43,837 nucleotides of DNA from the NCBI RefSeq assembly GCF_900115265.1, contig NZ_FOVU01000024.1, forward strand, positions 1-43,837, written 5' to 3'. A program made the position numbers and the translations under genes. Source of the DNA: Bradyrhizobium sp. Ghvi (GTDB lineage: Bacteria; Pseudomonadota; Alphaproteobacteria; Rhizobiales; Xanthobacteraceae). A model generated the notes under the pieces. It was given only the letters and a program-made list of their open reading frames with translations, was not told the DNA's origin and searched no databases. Position 1 is the first letter of the stretch; every line of letters begins with the position of its first letter. This document shows, piece after piece, positions 1 through 8,724 of this stretch.

Positions 1-1018
1 GGAGGCGCTTTCGGTCCGGTCGCCCGGCCTTATACGCATGATCGTCCACCTCGCGGCGGCTGTCCCGGCCATTACGCCGGGCATTTGGGTACTATGACGG
101 CTCCGTCGCCATACAGGTTCTCGAAAGAACCTGCTGTAGGCGATCCCGTAGTTACGTGCGTGGGGAGTTGCGGCATGGTTAGGTGTCCCGTTCGTCTCCT
201 TGATCCACTGACGGTGGTCGTCCCACGCGGACTGGTGGCAGTTCGCACTGGGAGGTGCGATCCGCCCCGCGTGGCATAGCGTGTCAGCCGCGTTCGCTAC
301 GGCCAGCCCTTTGGCAACTGGAAACTGGGATTCAGGCAATACAGCTTTCACCATGCATACCTTTACTTTGTACTCTCCACCGGGCTGCGGCACCCGACTT
401 CGAGACGTTTCCCCGGCATGCTCTGGTCCCGTTCCCCTTTCGAGGTTTCAGTCGTTTCCGACACCGGTAAGCCGGGCAAGTAAGAGCCATAACCAGCAGG
501 CTCCATTCTTTCGAACACTCCCTTCTTCTCCACGCCTCTACGGCGCGCCCCTTGCGGGCTGCCATCCCTGACGCGAAACGGCCCGAGTCCCGAACGAGCC
601 AACTGCCGAATCTATCGAAACTCCGCATGTGAGCGTCGGACCTGAAACGCAGCGATGCCTTTGGCCTCGATGACATCGAACGGCAGCCGAAACGTCCGCG
701 GAGCAATCTCCAGGCGGCCAAATCAAATTCGCTCCAGACAAAACGACGGCGGCTGTTCTCGCAGTCAATCAGACCGACACTGCATCCGCGGGCCGAACCA
801 TGTGCCTTTCGGCTCACATACTTCCGGTGAAGGACCTACCCCGCTCTCGAATGGGCTTTCCTTGGTTCTGGTGCGGCCTTCCACGATCAACCCACAAGGG
901 GTTCGCTACGCAAGCGTGCGACCTCTCCGGCTTCGCCTTCGAGGTGACCGCGGCCGCCCCTGAACACGTCGGCGCCTGTCGAGCGGGGATGGTCCCCGCC
1001 GCAAGACGGGAGCCCTTC
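1..1018. other. Leading 1 kb without a recognisable gene
   Basis: I see no convincing coding region here; the open frames on both strands lack family-like composition and overlap each other. The clearest structure is a perfect hairpin at 114-133, with arms CAGGTTCT and AGAACCTG of 8 bp around a CGAA loop. It has no T-run, so it is not a simple terminator. The stretch may be the long leader of the small gene that starts at 1019, or the tail of something outside the window. Confidence 0.4.
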
Positions 1019-1195
1019 ATGTCGCACAATCTCACCCTCGTTCAGAACCACGCCTTCGATCTGGCCCGCACGCTGATGGTGCCCGTCATCCTTTTCCAGA
1101 CAGAGAACGAATTCGGCGTGATGGTCTCCAGCGAATACGACGGCGATCAGGACGCCATCGTCCATGAATACGACCCCTGGTGCCCGGCTCATTGA
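1019..1195 (+). CDS. Small conserved hypothetical protein (58 aa)
   Basis: A 58-residue acidic protein beginning MSHNLTLVQNHAFDLARTLM. The start is supported by a GGGAG purine run six bases upstream. The sequence has the look of a small conserved protein found on rhizobial plasmids, with a central hydrophobic strand (MVPVILF) followed by GVMVSSEYDGD and an HEYDP tail. No domain of known function, membrane segment or cysteine motif is visible (one Cys near the end). It lies upstream of the Toprim gene on the same strand but about 200 bp away, so co-transcription is only possible. Function unknown. Confidence 0.6.
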   Translation: MSHNLTLVQNHAFDLARTLMVPVILFQTENEFGVMVSSEYDGDQDAIVHEYDPWCPAH

Positions 1196-1398
1196 GCCGG
1201 GTGACCGGCTGCCGCTGGCGCCATGCCGGCTGCAAGGGAAGCTTCGCCGCGCACAAGATGCGGCAACTGGCGGTTGGTCAGCGCGCCCTTGCATTCGGCA
1301 GGCTTCGCGGCCGGTCGGGGAGGTGCCGCAAGACCAGGAACAAGTGAGACCAACAGAAGAAGGGGCTGGAGTCGCTTGCGCGACTCCGGTGCAGACAA

Positions 1399-2283
1399 AT
1401 GGACAAAAGAGAAATTGAAGAGCTGCGCGAAATGGTTGGCTGCGCAGCTCTGCTGGAGAAAGACGGCTGGAAAGTCGACGTCAAGGAAAGCACCCGGCGG
1501 GCGATCAAATATCGCCGCGACAGCAGCATCGTCATTGTCATCCACCAAGGCCGCGGCTGGTTCGATCCGTTGTCGCCGGCAAAAGGGGACGTGTTTTCAC
1601 TCGCTGTACATCTCGGTGCCGATGGTTTCGTCGAGGCATGTGATCGTGTTGCGGATGTGGTTGGCCTCGTTCCTGCGGCACCGGCGTGGCAGCGTCCGGC
1701 AAGGCCCAAGACCCTTGCGTCCATTGTAGAGCGGTGGGGACATCGCTTCAGGCCGCGCCCCGGCTCGCCAGCCTGGCGTTATCTCACCGGCGAGCGCGGA
1801 ATGCCAACCGACATCGTCAATCAGGCGGTCGCGAGCGATCGGTTGCGAGAGGGTCCCCAAGGTAGCATGTGGGCGGCGCATAGCGATTCCGCTGGAGCGC
1901 TTACAGGTTGGGAGGAACGTGGACCTACATGGCGGGGCTTCGCCACGGAAGGCGCCAAGGAGCTCTTTCGCTTCGGGTCGGAGGAGGCCGAGCGGATCTG
2001 CGTCACCGAGGCGGCCATCGATGCAATGAGCCTGGCCGCGATCGAGGCCCTGCGCCCTGACACCCTTTATGTCAGCACCGGTGGCGGCTGGTCGCCCGCG
2101 ACCGATGTCGCCATCCGCCGGCTGGCCAAGCGAGCCAACGCTTGGCTCGTGGCAGCAACCGACAACAATCGGCAGGGCGAGGTCTATGCCGACCGTGTTC
2201 GTGCCATCGCCGCGGATGCAAGTGCGCTGTATGCCCGATTGCGGCCGTGTGCCGGCGACTGGAATGAGGATTTGAGGGCCTGA
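1399..2283 (+). CDS. DUF3991/Toprim domain protein
   Basis: A 294-residue protein with an N-terminal DUF3991-like region (residues about 1-110) and a C-terminal Toprim fold. The Toprim signature is seen as ICVTEAAIDAMSL (the conserved Glu strand) and, later, LVAATDNNRQGEVYADR in place of the usual DxD motif. Toprim domains bind Mg2+ and act in primases, topoisomerases and nucleases; plasmid DUF3991-Toprim proteins resemble the catalytic part of DnaG-type primases without the zinc-binding domain. The second acidic motif reads D-N-N rather than D-x-D, so metal binding could be altered. It heads a plus-strand series of plasmid accessory genes. A role in priming plasmid or transferred-strand DNA is inference. 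Confidence 0.82.
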   Translation: MDKREIEELREMVGCAALLEKDGWKVDVKESTRRAIKYRRDSSIVIVIHQGRGWFDPLSPAKGDVFSLAVHLGADGFVEACDRVADVVGLVPAAPAWQRPARPKTLASIVERWGHRFRPRPGSPAWRYLTGERGMPTDIVNQAVASDRLREGPQGSMWAAHSDSAGALTGWEERGPTWRGFATEGAKELFRFGSEEAERICVTEAAIDAMSLAAIEALRPDTLYVSTGGGWSPATDVAIRRLAKRANAWLVAATDNNRQGEVYADRVRAIAADASALYARLRPCAGDWNEDLRA

Positions 2284-2605
2284 TGGCTACTTCTTGATGC
2301 GGTGCGCGGGGGCGACGCGCAGACTGCGTGGCTGCATCGCGAAGGTCTCTGCATGAGTGGGTCTCTATCCTTCGGCATCGAGCGAAGAAAAAGGAGATCG
2401 AATGATGAGGAAGGGGAAATGAAATGAGGCGTTGCCGCACGCCCGGCCGGCGCGTCAAGGGTGAAGCTCCGCCCGCGTTCCGCGGCCCTTGACCCGGCGG
2501 ACCGTCGATGCGGCCGGCGAGGAGGTGTGATGAAGGACTGAAGTGACGAAGGGATCAGGCGGATCGCTCGCGCTGTCAGTCCGGCCAGGCCAAGAGGAGC
2601 CGCCC
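2284..2605. other. GC-rich gap and leader upstream of the DUF1419 gene
   Basis: I find no gene in these 322 bases. The stretch is GC-rich and holds short self-complementary segments around 2440-2520, but no terminator with a T-run and no clear promoter hexamers. Confidence 0.35.
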
Positions 2606-3211
2606 ATGCACACCTCCCCCAACATCCGCAAAGTCTTCGAAGGCGTCGCGACGCGCCACGAGATGCACCGCTTGTTCAATCGCCATCGCGGCGACCCGGC
2701 GATGGCCGAAGGTGATGGCCAGCGTCTCTTCGCCGGTGAGTGGTTTGAGATCAACGAGCGGGAGCACGACTACATGTTCGAGATCCTGCCGCCGCTGTTC
2801 ATGCGCGCCGACATGTTCGCGATGCGCGAATTCATGACGGGCAGCGTCACCAGCATCTTCTTCGCCCTTGCCACCGACGGAAAGCGGCGCTGGTTCCATG
2901 GCTATTGCGATCTTTCCGATCGGCTGTCGCCGGAGCGCATGAAGGCTGCGATCATCGAGCGCGAGTCACGGCCCCTGCGCGCGATGACGCGCGACGAGCG
3001 GCTCGAGCACATCTGGTCGAGCACGCATGACGATTATCGCGGCTATGCCGGCGAGCGCTGGCCTCAGGCCATTCGCGGCCGCCGCACCGTGCTCGTCTAT
3101 GCCGGCCAGAGCGGCACAGTCCTGAAGCTGCTCGACGACCTCACCGAGGCAGAGATCGCGGCCAAGCTGCCGGTGCAGTTCCGCCATTTGCCGGAGACGG
3201 CCGCGGCCTAG
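2606..3211 (+). CDS. DUF1419 family protein
   Basis: A 201-residue protein starting MHTSPNIRKVFEGVATRHEM. The start is chosen because GAGGAG lies six bases upstream, although the frame is open for 21 codons more. It resembles the DUF1419 family of rhizobial plasmid proteins: FEINEREHDYMFEILPPLFM, an MREFMTGSVTSIFFAL segment, and a C-terminal WPQAIRGRRTVLVYAG region. No catalytic motif is known for this family and none is obvious. It precedes the large methylase-helicase gene by 164 bp on the same strand, an arrangement often seen on alphaproteobacterial plasmids. Function unknown. Confidence 0.75.
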   Translation: MHTSPNIRKVFEGVATRHEMHRLFNRHRGDPAMAEGDGQRLFAGEWFEINEREHDYMFEILPPLFMRADMFAMREFMTGSVTSIFFALATDGKRRWFHGYCDLSDRLSPERMKAAIIERESRPLRAMTRDERLEHIWSSTHDDYRGYAGERWPQAIRGRRTVLVYAGQSGTVLKLLDDLTEAEIAAKLPVQFRHLPETAAA

Positions 3212-3375
3212 CCCGATCTCCCTGCCCGCCCCGCGGCAGCCCAGCCTCGCGCCGGGCGTCGCATTTCAGAACCCGGCCCGCCGCCGGCCCACTCATCAAC
3301 CCCCGCATCCCTGTGCCGTCCGTCGCAGCCCGCGTCGGCGGACGGTGGCGCGCGCCCAACCGGAGGACATTTCCC

Positions 3376-6300
3376 ATGTCGCATGACGATCCTTTCACCC
3401 TCGACCTCTTCGGCAATACCGCCCTTTCATCCAGCCTCGGCCTCGTCGTCACGGCCTTCGCTGCCGATTTCGGCGGTGACGACGACTATGAGCATGATCC
3501 ACCGCCGTCGACGCCGGCCTCGGTAAGGCCGGCAATCGAATCGGCGCGGCGCTCCTATGACGGTCCACAAAAGCACGGCGACAATCTCTATCTTTCCGAC
3601 GCGCGCGGCCTCGCAAAGGGCTGGAAGCAGCGCGCCCGCGACAGCATCGCCGCAGTTCGGCTCGCCGCACAGATCGAGACCGAGGAGCGCCCCGCGACGG
3701 CCGAGGAGCAGCGGCAACTGATCCGCTTTACCGGCTTCGGCGCCTCGGAGCTCGCCAATGGCGTCTTCCGCCGACCGGGCGAATCCGAATTCGCAAAGGG
3801 CTGGGACGAGATCGGCGCCGACCTGCAGGATGCGGTCGATGAGGCTGACTACGCTTCGCTGGCACGCTGTACGCAGTATGCCCATTTCACGCCGGAGTTC
3901 ATCGTCCAGGCGATGTGGGCGGGTTTGCTGCGCCTCGGCTGGCGCGGCGGCCGCGTGCTTGAGCCCGGCATCGGCACCGGCTTGTTTCCGGCGCTGATGC
4001 CGCCGGTTCTCCGCGAGCTCTCCCAGGTCACCGGCGTCGAGTTCGATCCCGTCACGGCGCGCATCGCGCGGCTGTTGCAACCCCGGGCGCGGATCGTCAC
4101 CGGCGATTTCGCGCGCACCGAGCTGCCGGCGCGGTTCGACCTTGTGATCGGCAACCCGCCCTTCTCCGATCGCACCGTCCGCTCGGACCGCACGCTGCGC
4201 TCGCTCGGTCTGCGGCTCCACGACTACTTCATCGTCAAGGCGATCAAGCTGCTGAAGCCGGGCGGTCTTGCCGCCTTTGTCACGTCGCACGGCACGATGG
4301 ATAAGGCGGATGGCTCGGCGCGCGCGCTGATCGCGAAGCACGCCGATCTCCTCAGTGCCATCCGTCTGCCGGAGGGTAGCTTCCGCGCCGATGCCGGCAC
4401 CGACGTCGTGGTCGACATCCTGTTCTTCCGGCGGCGTAAGCACGGGGAGCCCGAAGGCGACCTCTCGTGGCTCGAGCTCGACGAGGTGCGCCCGGCGACC
4501 GAGGACGAGGGCGCAATTCGCGTCAACCGCTGGTTCGCGCGCCATCGCCAGCTTGTGCTCGGCGCGCACGCGCTGACCTCCGGCCCGTTTGGCGAGACCT
4601 ACACCTGTCTACCTGTTGACGGCGAGGACCTCGCGACCTCGCTGGACGACGCGATCACCCTCCTTCCGGTCGCAATCTATAGCGGCGAACCGGAGGCGTT
4701 CGACCCTGACGATGAGTGTGAGGCCGAGTCGGCGAAGTCGGAGAGCTCGGCGAGCCTCACGGCGCGTGAGGGCAGTTATCTCCTCAATAGCCGGCATGGC
4801 TTGATGCAGATCCTCGACGGGAAGCCGGTTGCTGTCTTGGTGCGCAAAGGCCGCAGCGCCGATGGCATTCCGGAAAAGCATGTCCGAATCGTCCAGAAGC
4901 TGATCCCGATCCGCGACGCGGTGCGAGAGGTGCTGAAGTGCCAGGAGCTCGACCAGCCGTGGAAGGATGCGCAGGTCAGGCTCCGCATCGCCTGGTCGAA
5001 CTTCGTGCGTATCTTCGGGCCGATCAACACGACCGTCGTGTCGACGGCCGAGGACGACGAGACCGGGGAGGTCCGCGAAACGCACCGCAGGCCGAACCTT
5101 CAGCCATTCCTGGACGATCCGGACTGCTGGCTGGTGGCCTCGATCGAAGACTACGACCTCGAGTCCGATACGGCAAGGCCGGGTCCGATCTTCACGGAGC
5201 GGGTAATCGCTCCGCCGGCGCCGCCCGTCATCACCAGCGCCGCCGACGCGCTGGCCGTCGTTCTCAACGAGCGCGGCTATGTCGACCCCGACCATATCGC
5301 GGAGCTCGTGCACCGCGACGCGGACGGCGTCATCGCTGAGCTCGGCAGCGCCATCTTTCGTGATCCCAGCGGCGGCTCCTGGCAGACTGACGACGCGTAT
5401 CTGTCGGGTGCGGTGCGCGACAAGCTGAAGGTCGCGGAAGCAGCCGCTGCACTTGACCCCGCCTATGCGCGCAACGTGACGGCCCTGCGAGAGGTGCAGC
5501 CTGCCGATCTCCGGCCCTCGGACATCACCGCGCGCCTTGGCGCACCGTGGATTCCCGCCGCCGACATCGTCGCCTTCGTCAAGGAGACGATGGGCGCGGA
5601 GATCAGGATCCACCACATGCCGGAACTGGCGTCGTGGACCGTGGAGGCCCGGCAGCTCGGCTGGATGGCCGCCGGCACGTCGGAATGGGGCACGGAGCGG
5701 CGGCACGCCGGGCAGCTTCTCTCTGATGCGCTCAACTCCTCCGTCCCGCAGATCTTCGATACTATCAAGGATGGCGACAGCGAGCGTCGGATCGTCAATG
5801 TCGTCGACACCGAGGCGGCGAAGGAGAAGCTCTCGAGGATCAAGTCCGCCTTCCAGAATTGGATCTGGTCCGATCCGGACCGGACCGACCGCCTGGCGCG
5901 GGTCTACAATGACCGCTTCAACAACATCGTGCCGCGCGCCTTCGACGGTTCGCATCTGAAATTGCCGGGCGCCTCGGGCGCCTTCGTTCTCTACGAACAT
6001 CAGAAGCGCGGCATCTGGCGCATTATCGCCTCGGGCGCTACCTATCTCGCTCACGCCGTCGGCGCCGGTAAGACGATGACGATGGCGGCCGCGATCATGG
6101 AGCAGCGCCGCCTCGGGCTGATTGCCAAGGCGATGCTTGTCGTGCCCGGCCACTGCTTGGCGCAGGCGGCGCGCGAGTTCCTGGCACTCTATCCCGGTGC
6201 CCGCATCCTCGTCGCCGATGAGACGAATTTCACCAAGGACAAGCGGCACCGCTTCCTGTCGCGCGCCGCGACCGCAACGTGGGACGCGATCATCATCACC

Positions 6301-8478
6301 CATTCGGCCTTCCGCTTCATCGGCGTGCCGTCCGCGTTCGAGCAGCGGATGATCCAGGACGAGCTCGAACTCTACGAGCAGCTCCTGACCAAGGTCCAAA
6401 GCGACGACCGCGTCTCGCGCAAGCGGCTCGAGCGGCTGAAGGAGGGATTGAAGGAACGGCTCGAAGCGCTGGCCACGCGCAAGGACGATCTCCTGACCAT
6501 CTCGGAGATCGGCGTCGACCAGATCATCGTCGATGAGGCGCAGGAGTTTCGCAAGCTTTCCTTCGCTACCAATATGTCGACGTTGAAGGGCGTCGACCCC
6601 AACGGCTCGCAGCGAGCCTGGGACCTCTATGTGAAGTCGCGCTTCATCGAGAGCAAGAACCCTGGGCGGGCGCTGGTGCTCGCCTCCGGGACGCCGATTA
6701 CCAACACGCTCGGTGAGATGTTCTCGGTGCAGCGCTATCTCGGATACGGCGCACTTCTGGATCGCAAGCTCCACGAGTTCGACGCCTGGGCCTCGACTTT
6801 CGGCGACGTCTCGACGGAGCTCGAGCTTCAGCCGTCCGGCAGGTACAAGCCAGTCACACGCTTCGCCACCTTCGTGAACGTTCCCGAGCTGATCGCCATG
6901 TTCCGGTCCTTCGCTGACGTGGTGATGCCGGAAGACCTGCGGCAGTACGTGAAGGTCCCGGCGATCTCGACGGGCAAGCGCCAGATCCTGACGGCGAAGC
7001 CGACGCCGGCATTCAAGCGCTACCAAGCCCTGCTCGACGCGCGGATCAAGGCGATCGAGATGCGCGATCGTCCGCCGCAGCCGGGCGACGACATCCTGCT
7101 TTCCGTGATCACTGACGGCCGCCACGCGGCGATCGACCTGCGCCTCGTCGATCCGTCGAACGACAATGAGCTGGACAACAAGCTGAATCTCCTCGTCGCC
7201 AACGCCTTCCGCATCTGGGAGGAGACGTCGGATCACAGCTATGTGCGCGCCGACGGCAAGCCCTACGAGCTCCCGGGCGCCGCGCAGATGATCTTCTCCG
7301 ATCTCGGAACGATCAGCGTCGAGAAGACGCGCGGCTTCTCGGCTTATCGCTGGATCAGAGACGAGCTCATTCGCATGGGCGTTCCCGCGTCCGAGATCGC
7401 TTTCATGCAGGACTTCAAGAGGTCGGAGGCGAAGCAACGCCTGTTCGGCGATGTGCGCGCGGGCAAGGTCCGCTTCCTGATCGGCTCCTCCGACACTATG
7501 GGCACCGGCGTCAACGCACAGCTCAGGCTGAAGGCGCTCCATCACCTCGACGTGCCGTGGCTGCCGTCGCAGATCGCACAGCGCGAGGGCCGGATCGGGC
7601 GCCAGGGCAACCAGCACGACGTCATCGACATCTTCGCCTATGCGACCGAGGGCTCGCTCGACGCGAGCATGTGGCAGAATAACGAGCGCAAGGCTCGCTT
7701 CATCGCCGCGGCGCTCTCCGGCGACACGTCGATCCGTCGGCTCGAGGACCTCGGCGAAGGCCAGGCCAACCAGTTCGCGATGGCCAAGGCGATCGCGAGT
7801 GGCGACCAGCGGCTGATGCTAAAGGCCGGGCTCGAAGCCGACATCGCCCGGCTCGAGCGCCTGCGCGCGGCTCATATCGACGACCAGCACGCCGTCCGTC
7901 GGCAGATTCGGGACGCGGAACGCGACATCGAGTTTTGCACGCGGCGGATCGCAGAGGTCGGCAGGGATATCGAGTGCCTTGTTCCGACCGCCGGCGACGC
8001 CTTCGCCGCGACCGTTGCCGGCAAGCGATATGTCGAGCGCAAGGAGGCCGGCCGCGCGCTGATGAAGGAAATCCTTGCTCTGTTGCAACTCCAGCAGGAG
8101 GGCGAGACCAGCATCGCCACGATCGGCGGGTTCGACCTCGAATACTCCGGCGAGCGTTACGGCCGCGACGGCTATCGCTACGGCACCATGCTGATCCGCA
8201 CCGGGGAAGAGCATGAGATCGAGTTGCCCGTCACGGTGACGCCGCTCGGCGCGATCTCTCGCCTTGAGCATGCATTTGACGATTTCGAGGGCGAGCGGGA
8301 GCGCTATCGCCAGCGTCTCGCCGACGCACGTCGCCGGCTCGCCTCGTACCGATCGCGCAAGGATGGCGAATTCGCATTCGCAGCCGATCTCGCCGAGAAG
8401 CGGCGGCAGTTGGCGGAAATCGAGAAAGCCCTTGCGACGGATGTGGAGAGCACGGGTGGGAGCGCAATCGCAGCGTGA
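3376..8478 (+). CDS. Giant N6-adenine methyltransferase-like / SNF2-like helicase fusion
   Basis: A 1,700-residue protein; the start MSHDDPFTLDLFGN has GGAGG nine bases upstream. The N-terminal half carries a class I methyltransferase fold, with an SAM-binding loop EPGIGTG near residue 195 and GNPPF near 259, the (N/D)PPY/F type of motif IV found in adenine-N6 methylases. The C-terminal half has a superfamily 2 helicase core: Walker A GAGKT near 896, a DEAQ box near 1053, SGTPITN near 1105, and motif VI QREGRIGRQG near 1402, followed by a coiled-coil-rich tail. Such fusions are common on plasmids and ICEs of alphaproteobacteria and relate to phage-borne methylase-helicases. A role in antirestriction, DNA modification or plasmid maintenance is inference. 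All key motifs appear intact. Confidence 0.88.
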   Translation: MSHDDPFTLDLFGNTALSSSLGLVVTAFAADFGGDDDYEHDPPPSTPASVRPAIESARRSYDGPQKHGDNLYLSDARGLAKGWKQRARDSIAAVRLAAQIETEERPATAEEQRQLIRFTGFGASELANGVFRRPGESEFAKGWDEIGADLQDAVDEADYASLARCTQYAHFTPEFIVQAMWAGLLRLGWRGGRVLEPGIGTGLFPALMPPVLRELSQVTGVEFDPVTARIARLLQPRARIVTGDFARTELPARFDLVIGNPPFSDRTVRSDRTLRSLGLRLHDYFIVKAIKLLKPGGLAAFVTSHGTMDKADGSARALIAKHADLLSAIRLPEGSFRADAGTDVVVDILFFRRRKHGEPEGDLSWLELDEVRPATEDEGAIRVNRWFARHRQLVLGAHALTSGPFGETYTCLPVDGEDLATSLDDAITLLPVAIYSGEPEAFDPDDECEAESAKSESSASLTAREGSYLLNSRHGLMQILDGKPVAVLVRKGRSADGIPEKHVRIVQKLIPIRDAVREVLKCQELDQPWKDAQVRLRIAWSNFVRIFGPINTTVVSTAEDDETGEVRETHRRPNLQPFLDDPDCWLVASIEDYDLESDTARPGPIFTERVIAPPAPPVITSAADALAVVLNERGYVDPDHIAELVHRDADGVIAELGSAIFRDPSGGSWQTDDAYLSGAVRDKLKVAEAAAALDPAYARNVTALREVQPADLRPSDITARLGAPWIPAADIVAFVKETMGAEIRIHHMPELASWTVEARQLGWMAAGTSEWGTERRHAGQLLSDALNSSVPQIFDTIKDGDSERRIVNVVDTEAAKEKLSRIKSAFQNWIWSDPDRTDRLARVYNDRFNNIVPRAFDGSHLKLPGASGAFVLYEHQKRGIWRIIASGATYLAHAVGAGKTMTMAAAIMEQRRLGLIAKAMLVVPGHCLAQAAREFLALYPGARILVADETNFTKDKRHRFLSRAATATWDAIIITHSAFRFIGVPSAFEQRMIQDELELYEQLLTKVQSDDRVSRKRLERLKEGLKERLEALATRKDDLLTISEIGVDQIIVDEAQEFRKLSFATNMSTLKGVDPNGSQRAWDLYVKSRFIESKNPGRALVLASGTPITNTLGEMFSVQRYLGYGALLDRKLHEFDAWASTFGDVSTELELQPSGRYKPVTRFATFVNVPELIAMFRSFADVVMPEDLRQYVKVPAISTGKRQILTAKPTPAFKRYQALLDARIKAIEMRDRPPQPGDDILLSVITDGRHAAIDLRLVDPSNDNELDNKLNLLVANAFRIWEETSDHSYVRADGKPYELPGAAQMIFSDLGTISVEKTRGFSAYRWIRDELIRMGVPASEIAFMQDFKRSEAKQRLFGDVRAGKVRFLIGSSDTMGTGVNAQLRLKALHHLDVPWLPSQIAQREGRIGRQGNQHDVIDIFAYATEGSLDASMWQNNERKARFIAAALSGDTSIRRLEDLGEGQANQFAMAKAIASGDQRLMLKAGLEADIARLERLRAAHIDDQHAVRRQIRDAERDIEFCTRRIAEVGRDIECLVPTAGDAFAATVAGKRYVERKEAGRALMKEILALLQLQQEGETSIATIGGFDLEYSGERYGRDGYRYGTMLIRTGEEHEIELPVTVTPLGAISRLEHAFDDFEGERERYRQRLADARRRLASYRSRKDGEFAFAADLAEKRRQLAEIEKALATDVESTGGSAIAA

Positions 8479-8724
8479 AGAGGGAGGAAGGGAAGACCCG
8501 CTCGCAGAGCGGTCAGGCCGGCAACGCTGACGCTCAACCGCCGCCTGCGCGATCCCAGCCCGTCGTCCTTCGCAGGGCTGTTAGCCCTGCTTGTCCGGCC
8601 TGGCAGGGATGCTCGGCCGCAGTTGTGCCGGCCCGACCGCTCCGCGGGGCCCGGGGTGTCTTCGGGAAGAAGACGAGGAAGGGCCGCAAGACCTGGTCCG
8701 AGAAACCCAAACAGGAGAAATTCC

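Noticed and set aside
3427..4569. A 380-codon minus-strand frame opposite the start of the same gene
   Set aside because: Another antisense shadow, with Arg/Ala-rich sequence and no domain pattern.
4609..7617. A 1,002-codon open frame on the minus strand opposite the methylase-helicase gene
   Set aside because: It is a mirror of a GC-rich coding sequence; the plus-strand frame has complete methylase and helicase motifs and a ribosome site, while the minus frame has none.
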